From positions 186,001 through 250,000 of the forward strand of contig MU405230.1 in NCBI GenBank assembly GCA_022836615.1: a stretch of 64,000 bases of DNA, read 5' to 3'. This stretch comes from Annulohypoxylon bovei var. microspora (taxonomy: Eukaryota; Ascomycota; Sordariomycetes; Xylariales; Hypoxylaceae). This document shows, piece by piece, positions 46,608-59,091 of this stretch; within the stretch, counting starts at the first letter, position 1; every line of letters begins with the position of its first letter. The translations under genes were made by a program, and so were the position numbers. The notes beneath the pieces are model-generated. The model ran no database searches. It saw only the letters and a program-made list of their open reading frames with translations, and had not been told where the DNA came from.

Positions 46608-49033
46608 GATGATTTCTAATATTAGCATTCAGGGGTAGAGCAGGTATGTATTCGTACCTAAGTACCTATATATGTGATCTGAGATAAGCCGTTAACCAAT
46701 ATAGCGATTTAGATTGTAATAGTAGCAATAAGATTCAAGTTATCCCGATTTCAATATGGCAAGCACAACCTTATTAAAGACTTAGAGTTCTAATAAGGAT
46801 TCGGGAAAACTATAGGACGGACACGTGAGTTCTTGCTATGTATGTCCTTGCTTCTTCATTTATTAAATTTATCCAAACCCCAAAATCGAAGAATCACAAA
46901 AACAAAAAACATGGAACTCGTTGGATCCCAAACCAAAATCCTAACGATATTGATACTCCAATGATGCAACACTCTGCGGCACAGCAATATTCGCAAACTT
47001 GGCGCACGTGATAGAGATCCTTGATTTTGATGGAAAATTGAGAAATAACTCCATGCGCATAATCGAAGCGGTACCTATTTTTTTTTCTTCGTTAGCGGGC
47101 CATGGCCATGGCATGCTGCATCGCGCCGCGCGGTTAAAATCAGATTTGGCGCTGTGCCGTTCTTCAACTGGACTCGATCCATTTCTGTCCCTGCACTCCC
47201 GGCTGGTTCCGGTTCTTTGGTTCTTACACGTCTGCACGATTGCTAGGGATGCAATTCTGTCTGAGACAGATCGTGGGTTTTGGTCTTGTTCTCTGATATT
47301 CGACACAAGCCACGTCCCGGTCTCCGTCCCTGACAAGGCACCGAAGTCCGGATTGCCTTCTTGAGTAGGTAGGTATACTGTCGCATACATTGATTCCGCC
47401 TTTTACAGATTGCAGAACGATGGCCGCCGGTCAGCCATTCCGCGGTTTCTTCTGCCTGACCCATGCAGCCTTGTTACACATTCAGACATTCAGACATTCA
47501 TATTATTTTGACTCTCCCTGGCTGTGCCGCCCGCAGTCAAGGCTGTGCTGGCTAAGGTGCGCTCAATGGATCGCTACGGATTCCACGCTACTGCAAGTTA
47601 TCAAGGCAGGAACCGATGCATGCAACTCTATCATGTATGCTTAATGTTGAATAAGTGTTCAAACTACCTACCTAGGTATAGAATGAGTTCTCTTATTTCT
47701 TCTTAGTCTCTCATGAAGAGCAGAAGAATTGAGATGAGCACTGGGAATACTTCAACCCTGCTTCAGCTACTAGGTAGCGGGTCATTTTGTCAGCTCGTGT
47801 TACTGTAACATTTTGTCGGCACTCTTTCTCCCAATGAGAGAATCGAGACAGCAGTTAGAGAATATCCATTTTTCAGGCTTGTCCAAATCTGTGATGCGGC
47901 TGGAACGAGAAGGGGGGTATCATCATTATGTCATCTCCCGTATCGCGAATATTCGGTAGCGATGTTATACTCATGTCTAGAAGCTTTCGGTGTATCGCGA
48001 CCACTGCCACCAGCACCGCCATAGGTGTAAGTGTTCGTGGCAGAACGGGTCGGCAAGATGTCATCATTTTGACTCGGAACAAGCCTCACTTGGCACTTGT
48101 CCCGTCATCTGAAGTGCCTTGCGATCTCACACATGGAGAGTGGTGGGCTTACAAGTGGGGTTAGACCTGGACTCCTCTCGGGGCTGAGAAGGAAGCGAAG
48201 AATGCCTTATTACCCCTGTCATCCAATGGGGAGAACGCCTAGTTGGTCTGGCGATGACAAAATGATGGATAGTAACCCAATCAAAAGGCGCGAGGGACTT
48301 TCGAGGGGGGAGCCGCAGTAGTGCGCGAGCCGGGAGCCCTATCGTCGATGTATCGATTCCGCCAAATTTGCCTTGTCTACCTACATTCATGGATGGTACC
48401 GCCCGTTTTGGGTCACTCTATTCCACTTCTCCCCTATCCAATTGCCAATCCACTATCTCCCCTCACCCACAGAAATACCTAGTATTAGCTTGTCGAGTCT
48501 TCAGTCACCATCCCGTAATTCTCCCTGTATCTTTGCACGGCCCCCTTGCAATCCCCAATCCGCTGGCACAGGTTTCGATCAGATTATCTCAGACAGAGAG
48601 AGGAAGTATTTCCATTTTCGCACCGAGTTCCGTTCGACTCCACTTCCCATTAAGCGCCGCCGCAGTATCAAGGTACCGACTTACCCCCCCAGTATCGTAG
48701 CATCAACTCTCTGGTAGATCTTCCTCTGCTTTCTAAACCTCTTCTGATAATCAACCGAGAACTAGACTTGCCCATTTCCAACATCATTACCTACATAGTA
48801 TATCGCAAGCTGGCGCGTGGTAGAGTCGAAGAAAGTTGATCCGTGAAGATACTGGTTGCATTCAGCTCGCGAGGCTCTCACTCGTTTCAGCTATCAATTG
48901 TCGCGCGCTGCTCAGTCGTGTAGGAGGAACATGGTCTCTTCCTGACGATATTTACTAGGAACTACGCCGTTCCAGCGGTATATTCTGATATAATATATAC
49001 CAGCCTCAAGTCACCCTCCTAACCCCCCCAGCT
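46608..49033. other. intergenic region and leader of the C2H2 gene
   Basis: Overlapping frames on both strands between 46941 and 48717 (the longest is a 149-residue minus-strand frame at 46941-47390) have odd composition and no domains. The last 300-600 bases are pyrimidine-rich and should be the promoter and leader of the C2H2 protein at 49034. An AACTACCTACCTAGGTATAG word lies near 47661-47680. Confidence 0.4.
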
Positions 49034-52000
49034 ATGACTATGAGTGCGGGATACACAATTTCGCCTGCGTCGCTCGATCTTCACGATCATCTAAAGGATC
49101 GGGCGCAACAACCCCACCACGACGCCCATTACAACTACCACTACAACAACAATCAGAAAGGACCCGTCACGCCCGTCGAGTCTCATCTGCTATCGCCATA
49201 CTCTTCTCACCTTCGAAGCAACTCTGCCTCTCCTGCGGGAAACTTCAACACCCCCGCAGACTCCGTCTCTACCGAGTTCTACCCGTCGAGTGACTTCAGC
49301 AGCAGCGAATTTGGGGACGCATTCCTTTCGGTCGACTTTAACAACCTTGAAAGTGGAGTACCTCAATTCCTCGAAGGCTTTGACGACTCACAGGACTCCA
49401 TAACCTATCATACACAGAGCCAGGACAATGGTGTGATGAATGCTAAGTATCCTTTGAGCCCTCACTTGACGCCTTCTATACCGCCGACCTCGGCATTCAA
49501 CAGTAGTATAGATACCAGTGCCGACTTGAGGACTTCAGTCCCAGCTGAACAATTCGCGAACCAAGCTCGACCTTCTACGAACTCTGTTGACTCGAGCCAA
49601 TCCGCGCCTCAGCTGACGCCCGATACTAATGGTGGCAGTTTTTCAAGTGATGACAATCCTGCACCAGCTTCGCTTGCCATGGCTACACAAAGTCCTCGTG
49701 TGACCGTTTCCATGTGGAATCAAAACGAAGACGCTCCGATACAAGGCGTTGAGAGATCCTTCACTGCCGGTGCTGAAAGCCCCCGGACTGTGCACGCTTC
49801 ACACAGCGTAGCTGGCGATTTAGCTGGAGAACCCACTCATGAAAACATAGCAAATGTATTACGAGATGCGCATGGTAACTGGTTACCACACTCTACTGCC
49901 GGATACCGAGGTCTTGCTCCTGGAAATCGCCCTTCCGAGGAGGTCCCAAGCCCCAACCAACAAGCTTCTCGCAGAGAGCGTGATGAGAAAAACAAGGAGG
50001 TTTCCGATTGGGTCTATCGGTCATCCGGAAACCCAAACGACCTCTCCGGTGGCCCAGATGGCTCTTCTAACATGGTTGCTGGCGGGCAAGATTCTGACGA
50101 TGACGGTATACCTACTGGTGAAATTCCCTTCGGAAACACGACTGAGAATAGGCACCTCCCTGGTCAGACGTACCTCAATATGGAAGGGCCCGGTGGACCT
50201 CTCACGCAAGCTGACATCGATATAATGCGGCAATTCCCAACCTGGGGTGATGCACCGGCCATCCATGCCATCCAGTCAAGTTCTCAATACCAACCTGCGA
50301 CGTCACAAGCTGCAATTGAGAAGTTTAACCGACAATGCCATGATAACGATTCAATCGTCTCGAGAGCAGCTACTTGGGGAACTCGACGAAGGAGCTTGCC
50401 CAGTATTATGGACATGGAAGGAATTGTCAGTGGGAATTTCTTGAAAAAATTGTCCATCAGCGGTCATTCTCGTCGGCCGAGTTTCATCAAAAGGTTTCCT
50501 AGCCTTGTGCGGAAGCCTAGTGCTAGCCAAATTTTGAAGCGTAAGGGTAGTAATGCGAGTGATGTGCCGCCAGAGGAGTTTGAAGATCAAGAACGTCGCC
50601 GGGAGTCTAAAGATACCTTAGCACCGCCATCGCGCACCTCTAGCTGGGGAATCAGTGGAATTGGTGGAATTGGTGGGATATCTAAGAAGCCTACGCCTAG
50701 TTTGAACACCGCCTTAGTTGGAATCGCTACTGGCGCTGCTTCTATCGGCACTACCCATGCCCGAAGCGGTTCAATTAGCGCAACATCCATGACTTCTCCT
50801 AAGAGTCCGTTTGGATCTCTTAGTGTGCCTCCTGTCAAGAATACTCTCACAAGAAGAAGGAGCAAGACGGAGCTTCCGAAGGGATCGAACCCGGAGAACT
50901 TAATCGGAATGCTAAAGAAACAGGGTGGCCCGCCCGTTGCTTCACTGGCAAGAACGCAGCTAGCAGTGGAACAAGACGACGACGACGATGACGACGATGA
51001 GGGGTTTGACGACGGCGATATCAAGACCGAACCGAACAGAATGCAAATCATTGAGCCGACTTTTATGGGCTTCCGGGCTCATATGATGGAATTGAATCCT
51101 CAGTTCCCACGCGAGAACAGCTGGTTGGCTGACCGTATTGCCCACCAAATGGTCGTGCGCTACAAGGGACTTCAAAGTGCTAAGGTCAAGCATCTGAACC
51201 AAGTTAATCAACGGAAGTGCACATGTGGTACTTTGTGTCTTTCGCTTGGCGGATCGGCGGTACCCCTAGATGGCAGAGGGGGTGAGCGAGGTGTTGACCC
51301 CTTATCAGCTCGGCCCGATTCTTCGGACGGCGACACCACACCACTCGAGGGCGGTATCAATTCTGAAAGTTTCCCTTTAGGCATTCCTATGCCTCCAACT
51401 ATGTCTCTCCCAGCCGAATTCGAGTGTCAGCTGTGCTTCGCGAGCAAGAAATTCCAGAAGCCTTCCGACTGGACCAAGCACGTCCATGAGGATGTTCAGC
51501 CGTTCACGTGCACCTGGGAAAAATGCCGTGACCCGAAGATGTTCAAACGGAAGGCAGATTGGGTTCGGCATGAAAACGAAGGTCATCGCCACCTCGAGTG
51601 GTGGACGTGCGACGTAGACGACTGTCGGCATATATGCTATAGACGTGACAATTTCCTGCAGCATCTCGTTCGCGAGCACAAGTATACTGAACCGAAGATT
51701 AAGACGAAAGCCGCCATCAAGAAGGCTGGTGGCGGTGACCGCACGTGGTTGAAAGTGGAACAATGCCATGTTGAGACATCGGCTAAGCCGTCTGATGAGC
51801 CTTGCCGATTCTGTCGGAAGACGTTCCCTACTTGGAAGAAACTTACGGTCCATCTAGCGAAGCATATGGAGCATATTAGCCTTCCCGTCTTGGGAGTAGT
51901 GAAAAGAAAGGAGCTAGACGCGGATACAATAATCAGCCCAATTCAAGACCCTCCACGCCCCAACTTCCCAACACCTTCAGTCAAACAGGAACCTTCAACG

Positions 52001-52468
52001 TTTAACTCGCAAAGCGTTAGTACGGCGTCAAATCCCATCCCGATGGACTACACCTCAAGTCACCTCAATTCCGGCTTGACCTCTATGTCACTTCAAAATT
52101 CCTGGCAGCGCCAGATGACTCAACAATATCCTGGGATGTCTCCTAACCCGGGGACTAATTTGATGCCGCCAAATTATATTCCTCAGCCTCCACAACAGTA
52201 CCATCCGCTGCCGGTCACTACAGGCCTCTCATATGATCCTTCTGCGACCGCCTACATGAATCTGCCGTCTCAGCAAGAAGGACTGGAGCCATTCCCCCAG
52301 CTCGATCTTAACCCCCTTGGGATTCAGGAGCCTGGTGTACCTTTTAGCTACGATAACCTGGGGAATCCTGCTTTGCAACCCGCCGAGCAATATGGCAATC
52401 ACCCAGGTTCGGTTTCACCCTACAACCACTCACCCCACCAAGGCCATGGTAGCTTTTACAACTCATGA
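49034..52468 (+). CDS. large C2H2 zinc-finger transcription factor
   Basis: A single 1144-residue exon. The first 650 residues are low-complexity and disordered (His/Asn/Ser-rich start, SSDFSSSEFGDAFLSVDF acidic-hydrophobic patch that may be an activation region). Basic stretches (RRRSLPS, HSRRPSFIKRFPSLVRKPSAS) precede an aspartate run of eight near residue 650. Zinc-binding motifs lie at about 798-945: CQLC ... H, CTWEKC ... H-x4-H (KADWVRHENEGH), CDVDDC ... H-x4-H (NFLQHLVREH), and CRFC with H-x4-H (TVHLAKHMEH region). The C-terminal 180 residues are Pro/Gln/Tyr-rich. The finger block ending KKLTVHLAKHMEHISLPVL is conserved in a fungal family of nuclear regulators, but I cannot assign a named orthologue. 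ATGs at 49034 and 49040 are both possible starts. Confidence 0.9.
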   Translation: MTMSAGYTISPASLDLHDHLKDRAQQPHHDAHYNYHYNNNQKGPVTPVESHLLSPYSSHLRSNSASPAGNFNTPADSVSTEFYPSSDFSSSEFGDAFLSVDFNNLESGVPQFLEGFDDSQDSITYHTQSQDNGVMNAKYPLSPHLTPSIPPTSAFNSSIDTSADLRTSVPAEQFANQARPSTNSVDSSQSAPQLTPDTNGGSFSSDDNPAPASLAMATQSPRVTVSMWNQNEDAPIQGVERSFTAGAESPRTVHASHSVAGDLAGEPTHENIANVLRDAHGNWLPHSTAGYRGLAPGNRPSEEVPSPNQQASRRERDEKNKEVSDWVYRSSGNPNDLSGGPDGSSNMVAGGQDSDDDGIPTGEIPFGNTTENRHLPGQTYLNMEGPGGPLTQADIDIMRQFPTWGDAPAIHAIQSSSQYQPATSQAAIEKFNRQCHDNDSIVSRAATWGTRRRSLPSIMDMEGIVSGNFLKKLSISGHSRRPSFIKRFPSLVRKPSASQILKRKGSNASDVPPEEFEDQERRRESKDTLAPPSRTSSWGISGIGGIGGISKKPTPSLNTALVGIATGAASIGTTHARSGSISATSMTSPKSPFGSLSVPPVKNTLTRRRSKTELPKGSNPENLIGMLKKQGGPPVASLARTQLAVEQDDDDDDDDEGFDDGDIKTEPNRMQIIEPTFMGFRAHMMELNPQFPRENSWLADRIAHQMVVRYKGLQSAKVKHLNQVNQRKCTCGTLCLSLGGSAVPLDGRGGERGVDPLSARPDSSDGDTTPLEGGINSESFPLGIPMPPTMSLPAEFECQLCFASKKFQKPSDWTKHVHEDVQPFTCTWEKCRDPKMFKRKADWVRHENEGHRHLEWWTCDVDDCRHICYRRDNFLQHLVREHKYTEPKIKTKAAIKKAGGGDRTWLKVEQCHVETSAKPSDEPCRFCRKTFPTWKKLTVHLAKHMEHISLPVLGVVKRKELDADTIISPIQDPPRPNFPTPSVKQEPSTFNSQSVSTASNPIPMDYTSSHLNSGLTSMSLQNSWQRQMTQQYPGMSPNPGTNLMPPNYIPQPPQQYHPLPVTTGLSYDPSATAYMNLPSQQEGLEPFPQLDLNPLGIQEPGVPFSYDNLGNPALQPAEQYGNHPGSVSPYNHSPHQGHGSFYNS

Positions 52469-55400
52469 ATGATAAATCGGTTGTTTCTTTTTTTGCGGTT
52501 TACGTTTGGGATTCCTCATTATGACATATACCCTCGAGTTGGAGTTTGCGGAATGGCCTTGGTTGAGCAGGGTATAGTTCTCTACGTTCCTGAAATCATT
52601 TACTTAGAACCTTTATATGCAACCTAACGATATCCCATGGCGTTGTTTGGGCGATACTTGTATATCTCATGTCTTGATTCATGTCTGGTCCCCACATGAC
52701 CGCTGAATCTCTCTAGCCATTCTATGTCGTAGTGTATCTCTTATGTCGGGAGCACACACGTAGTTGGGCCGAGTTCTTTCTCTTTTTATCGGGCAATGTT
52801 AGGTGGCAGAAAAGAGACTTGAATGTCTTTGGGTACGAAATCATGGATGGGGCCATTGATGAATTATTTTCAAAATATAACGGCAGCGGAATGCACACTA
52901 TCCGATCTGATGAGAAGCGCTTTTCTTTCTTTTCGAATCATTGGGACCGGGGCGGTTTGGTGTGTTTTCCTCTAGATTTCAATAGACTTCTTACTCATAT
53001 TTCATGAATATCGGGTCCTGTCTTGGTCGTGAGCTCGTGGATTCGGTTGAGGTTTAAATATGTCTGAAAGATTTTGCATCTACCCCGGGTCGGAGGCCTC
53101 TGTTTTCTATCTGGGACGGATGGGTCTTAGGGATTTCCGGATTATGAGCCACCGTCGTGAACCATCAACTTCCTAATCTACTTAGTGTACCAAGTTTTAT
53201 CCGAGATATGTGGAGTTACCGAAGCATCTCGGTGCATCGCGTTTCTTGAAAAGCAATGATCCCCCCCGCGTACGTAGTCCACCACGTACCTGCAGCATAC
53301 ATGATGGAACTTGAAGGCCCCTGAACGAGCCAGTTTCCCAAACTTCACGACGGATTGCGCTTCGGTAATAAAGGACTGGTGGTATTACTATATGCCAGAT
53401 TATTATTGCTTTCAATATGTTAATTCATGCTACGCATAAGTTTGAATAAATTTAAGCTTAATCACGCTGTCACGGCGGTGATCAAACCCAGTACTAGCTT
53501 CATTTCTAATAGCTCGGCGCCGAATTGAATTTGTTCGGGTTCGTGGGGGTTTCATAAGCCTTTATTTTCAGCCATTTTTCATCAATAGCATCCGGAGTCT
53601 GTGGCGTTGACCCGAGTGAGCGGCTGAAATTATCTATGTAGGTACTTCATCTGCCTTCTAGGTAATTCATCGAACACCCACGTTTCAGAAGACACCACTT
53701 AGATGCTTTTATACTATAGTACGTCCATAGCTAAAAAGGAATTAAGGTTTAATTAAAGTCATTGTCGAGCATGCGAGATCGTTCTCTAAAGGGATAACCG
53801 TGGACTATTGGAGCCTCCCGACGTCACGGTTGAGTAGCATTTTTATGCTATGTGGTGTCGACGGTAGTGTTAAGCATAATAGCATTAAATTATATGCTAC
53901 CCGTGCAGCTCGTACGGCTAGGTCCGGGATAAACGGTTCGTCATATTAGATCGCTTGGGTCGATAAATAAGATGAACGAACCAGCGAACCCATTGCACGT
54001 GAATGTGCACCTGGGCATGTATCATAATCCCAGAAGTCGAGGATCATGGAACTAGGAATAGAACAAAAGTACGATCGAAGATCATCCCTCGTGTCTACTA
54101 TATGTATAACCCCGACTTGTAGTGACGTCGACTATATAATGGAAGCTAGGATTAGGGGACAGTTTCAATGAGAATCTTTTCCCTTTTCTTGTGTTCTTGT
54201 GGCCCTTCCAAGGCATCGTCCAGATAAGTCCTGTTTTAAATGTGGCTTGGAATTTAGAAGTCAGAGGTTGACCTGGCAGAACCCCTGGCGGCACTGGCAC
54301 CGCGGCGGGATACCCCTACGGATACCCCTACAGGAGAGCCTCTAACGCGCGATTCTGTAGATCGGTTAACAATTTCTGGCCAATCACTGGATCCCTTCCC
54401 CTTTCTATCCCATTTCCGACCAACCAGATTCTGGACTTTAATCTCAGACTAGACTTGCTTTGTTCTTGGTCGATTAATGAGGCCCCTCTGATAATTATGC
54501 TTGCGCACTACAGTACCGGGACTATCTTTCTTAGCTCTATTAACACCAAATGCTTTTTCATATGCCAGCTCTTACCCCCGTTCTAGGTACATAGTATGCT
54601 CAATATAAGTGATAAGTGACCGACCGACTCTACATACCGCCTCTACCGCCACGTATCCGATTGCGGTAGCACTTAGTTGTTTGAGACAGTGTGAATCGGT
54701 TTCCTATATCCTATTAGCCAATTCTCACCGTGTTTCGAAAATTGCAAGACGGCTGCCCTTACGCTACCAAGAAAGGCCAAGACAAGCGTGGAGGTTGCCG
54801 GATTGCCCAATGATCTGCGAAGGGGTCGGTTTCATGTGGGTTAGTCTAGCCCCCCCAGTCGCACTTCTCGGTGCGGCCCCACGACTATGGCGCCGACAGG
54901 GGTAACGAGACTGGGGTACTGGACTGCAAATGTTCACCTGGTAAGGGACGTGCCAGCCAGTCAACGTTCGCCTATTCCCTTCGAGGAGAGAGATCTCTGG
55001 TCAGGGGCCTGGACGGCCTAGACGATGTGCATCTTTTGATCTTGGCTTCCTCGCCAACCATCTTGCTTTGACCTTCACTCTTTCTTTTGGCGCCTCTCTA
55101 TCTTTCTGCTTTAAGTCGTATTTTGGTGATCTTCTCGCACACTCGTTTGCTGCTCTCAGTAAGAATCGTTTCACATATGCGCCGACGTCGACCCTCTCTT
55201 ACATACTATCGTCAACCTCCTCGCCATTGTTGACACCCATTTCCGAGCCGTTATTCTACCATAACTGGGAGAGACCTCGGAATATTATCAGTTCATTTTT
55301 TTTTGCGGAGGGCAACTTGTTGCCATTTTCCATTCTTTCCATAGGTTGATCCTTGGCCATTTTTTGGTTTCCACGACTTTTCTTTGGACCGCCAAACACT

Positions 55401-55741
55401 CTCTTTACCATCGTACTCTTTGTCTTATACGATTCCTATATACCTACTTTTAGGTTTTGAGACGACTATTTATCTAGGAAATCACCGGCCGACGTATCAC
55501 CCGGACGAACACATTTTTCGAATAGCAACAATTTACAATCGATATAGATTTTTAATAGCCTTGGTGAAAGGATCGCCAACGGCGAAATATATCAGGCAGC
55601 ATATCTAGCGATTGATTTATACCATACACATTTAGGGGGTGCAAACAAACAGGAGATATAAACAGATAGATAACGAAACAAGTCCAATCCCCGGTGGCAT
55701 TACGATTTCTTTGGCTCGTTCTACGATAAAGTTCGATCAAT
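52469..55741. other. 3.3 kb intergenic region and FLC leader
   Basis: The left end is the 3' UTR of the C2H2 gene. The frame at 52732-53007 begins with GTG and is not called. The stretch 55060-55740 is pyrimidine-rich, then AT-rich, and is probably a long leader of the next gene; frames at 55068-55349 and 55384-55608 there are open but featureless. No mobile element or RNA gene was recognised. Confidence 0.4.
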
Positions 55742-58154
55742 ATGGCGAAGTCGAATTCGAGGTGGAATATCCGGCGGGCGGCGATACTGGCAACGGCGTT
55801 GGCCAGCGGAGTCTTGGGCGATGATCTACTGGTGACGAGCGGTTTCACCAATTGCGAGGATGACAGCACTATCAAGGTCCAGAAGGCGGATATATCTTAC
55901 AACAATGCCGACAAGACCGTGGTCTTCGATGTTGCGGGCACGAGCAACAAGCAGCAGAATGTAACAGCTAAACTCTCCGTGACAGCATACGGTCAAGACG
56001 TCTACACGAGTAGCTTTAACCCGTGTGACAACACAACATATGTCCAACAATTATGTCCTGGTACGTTCATCTGCCCCTACCTGCCCTTATATCAGGTTCA
56101 ATTGCTAATAGGAGAACAGTTCCGGCAGGATCATTTGGCGCTAAGGGGTCTCAGGCGATACCTTCGCAGTATGCCAACGCTATTCCTGCTATTGCCTTCC
56201 AGATACCCGACATTTCGGCGGAAGCAACACTACAGCTGAAGTCCCTCGACGACGGTGAAGACGTAGGTTGCATTCAATCACAAGTCACGAACGGAAAGAC
56301 CGCCACCGTAGCCGCGGTCTCGTATGTTGCTGCCGGTGTAGCGGGAGCAGCCTTACTAGTCGGTAGTGCCGGAGCGATTGGAGCAGCTTTCTCAGGGGGT
56401 GGTGCAGCCAGCGGTGCAGGAGGGGCGGGCACGGTCAGCCCAAGTTTCGGGGAGATCTTCGGCGTGTTCCAGGGGTTCGCGATGAACGGCATGATGTCCG
56501 CCCAGCTACCTCAGGTCTACCGCAGTTTCACGGCGAACTTTGGTTTCTCGACGGGCCTCATCCCGTGGGAGCAGATGCAGATCTCCATCGACAACTTTCG
56601 ACAGATGACAGGTGGAAACCTGACTAACGACGGCGTCGAGTTCCTTAAGAAGGCTACCTTGGTCTACCCCGATGGCTCATCTGCGAGCTCGAATTCCTCC
56701 TCAATCGCCGGACGCGCCCTCGCAAATGCGTACCTCGCTGCCCGTGACATCGAGACATCGGTTAATGGAACTGACGATGGCAATTCAACCTCGGGAGCTG
56801 AAGCGACTCTCCGTTCGGTTGTCACTGGTATTCAGGCCTACGCCGAGCGGTTGTCCGTTCCGCAAGCCAACACTTTCATGACCGTTCTTCTCATCGTTGC
56901 CATCGTAATCGGTGTCATTGTTGTCGGTATCTTGCTGGTGAAGGTTATTCTCGAGACTTGGGCTCTATTCGGTAACTTCCCCGAGTCTTTGACCGGGTTC
57001 CGCAAGCATTACTGGGGCTCGATCGCCCGCGCCATCACGTCCCTTATCTTGCTACTTTACAGCATCTGGGTTCTATACTGTGTGTTCCAATTTACACATG
57101 GTGACTCGTGGGCCGCTCAGGTACTCGCCGGTGTTACTCTTGCGATCTTCACCAGCATTCTGATCTTCTTCTCATGGAAGATCTGGAGTATGGCACACAA
57201 ACTGAAGAACGTTGAAGGAGACACCTCGGGCCTGTATGAGGACAAGAAGATTTGGGTGAAGTATTCCCTCTTCTACGAATCGTACAAGAAGGATTATTGG
57301 TGGGTCTTTGTACCGGTCATTTTCTACATGTTCGCCAAGGGCTGTGTCCTTGCCGCTACCAACGGCCATGGTATGTCACAGACAGTCAGCCTTTTAGTTG
57401 TCGAAGGGTTGATGTTGGGCGTTTTGATCTGGAGCAGGCCATTCGAGCGGAAGTCAGGAAATGTTGTGAACATCGCTATCCAGGTCGTACGCGTTCTCTC
57501 CGTCGTCTGTATTCTCATATTTGTCGAGGAATTCGGCATCGCCGAGACCACGCAGACTGTTGCCGGCGTCGTTCTGATCGCCATACAATCGGCACTAGCC
57601 GGAATTCTCGCGATCCTGATTGCATATAACGCGATCATAGCTTGCTTCAAGCAGAACCCTCACCGCAAGCGCAGAAAGGAGATGGGTAAGTTGCGCCCCC
57701 TCAGTCTTCCACAGTATGTGGCACCTGGAACAGCATTCTAACAAACACCACAGAAAAGCTACAGCGTGACATGGACACCTTAACACCCCTGGATGCGCGA
57801 AACTCGCTACTCCTAGAGCGGGTCAAGACCAACGAGACCAAGATTACCATCGCCTATAACAATGGTCCTTCGGATTACAAGCTACCAGTTCAGCGTCGCG
57901 ATTCTTCGCCTGAACAATACATCAGTATTTCTGTTGAGCCGACCAATGCTTATTCACCGTTGAACGCTCCATACAGCAGACCCCTGACGCCTAACACGCC
58001 GATGGGAGGGACGAACCTGAGCCGCGAGAACCTCGTTACTGGCGCTGCTCCTACCGGGCGACAACCCACGCTGCCTGATGTAGGTGGATACCCCAACTAC
58101 AACTACGGGCAGCAGAACGGGTACGCGGGATATCGTCAACCTAGTGGGTATTAA
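55742..58154 (+). CDS. FLC/TRP-like membrane protein (flavin carrier family)
   Basis: Three exons (55742-56060, 56120-57685, 57754-58154) give 761 residues. A basic N-terminus and hydrophobic segment (RRAAILATALASGVLG) form a signal peptide, followed by an ML-like lumenal domain to about residue 170 with paired cysteines (FTNCEDDST, NPCDNTTYVQQLCPG). Then comes the TRP-like domain: an Ala/Gly-rich helix (AAVSYVAAGVAGAALLVG), IFGVFQGFAMNGMMS, TANFGFSTGLIPW and about nine membrane helices ending IAYNAIIACF. The cytosolic tail (about 630-761) is polar with YNYGQQNGYAGYRQPSGY. Yeast Flc1-3 are ER/vacuolar proteins linked to FAD transport, calcium handling and wall integrity. The intron before the tail has a CTAAC branch site 12 bases from its acceptor. 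Family firm; which paralogue is not. Confidence 0.93.
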
Positions 58155-59091
58155 ATAGGGAGCAACCACGAAGAATGAAGACGAAGGCTCTGGCGTGGGG
58201 AGGGGAGGGGCGAGATGCAGATTAAGAGTGGCCGAAACGGAAAGGAGGGGAGGGGGCTCTCACTGGTTTTCTATACCTGTAATGTGGCCACGAAATGCTG
58301 TCTAAACACGAACCTATACCCATCTGTTCTAAGCTCATCGGAGACGGGGGGCTAAGGGACGGGGGGTACGTGACTTACATATAGACATCCATACATATAT
58401 TCCTTTAATCATGTAAACGGCCGTGCCCGTATTCTCTACCCCGTATATAGCTGAAACCGTACTGAATTGTAGTGCTCGCGGCCGTTATTCTCATTCTCTT
58501 CTGAAGCTTTTAAACATGGTTGATGGCATGGTGCAGTGATATTCTGAGTCATTGAGGTTATGTGTGATGTTTTCATCTTACAGAATGGAATGAAGATATT
58601 AGCATTTTTCATTTGCTACTTGGGATGGTAAGAGACTGGATGATTGTTTTGAACCATGAGAGTTGTATAGGTAAGTTATATAAATCTTAACTTTCACATT
58701 GTTGAGAGAGAAACATACCGTCCTCCCTAAAGGTACCCAAGCTTAGGTAATTTGACTCTATTACACAATGTACTCGAAAGACGCATATATGTCAATTAAT
58801 GTAATTATTAGTTATTTGATTACCTAATATATGTGACGCTAATGTAGGTACTTTAGTACCCGAAAAGGGAGCTTTGACCATCCGGCTCAGGGAAGTAACG
58901 ACGCGTGAGACCAGCTGCCTTGAGCTTCGATTGCCTTGTCCACCAGACGTCAATCATTTTAACCCTCTACAATATCCATCCACCTGTAATAACACCCGAA
59001 TCAATTCGTCTTTTTCTGATAATTGCCTACACCCATTTTGAGGACTGATAGACTATCTTTCTACCTCGATTTCCTTCGGAAATTATAAACC
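58155..59091. other. intergenic region, FLC 3' flank and PRE2 promoter
   Basis: The FLC 3' UTR carries G-rich clusters (GGGGAGGGGAGGGG at 58197-58210, and GGAGGGGAGGGGG near 58243-58255) that could form G-quadruplexes in RNA. The rest is AT-rich, and the last 150 bases are the PRE2 promoter. No ORF or recognised proteasome promoter element (PACE) was found. Confidence 0.4.

Noticed and set aside
46941..47390. 149-residue ATG-started minus-strand frame with an overlapping 121-residue plus-strand frame
   Set aside because: No family features, odd composition, mutual overlap and no splice logic.
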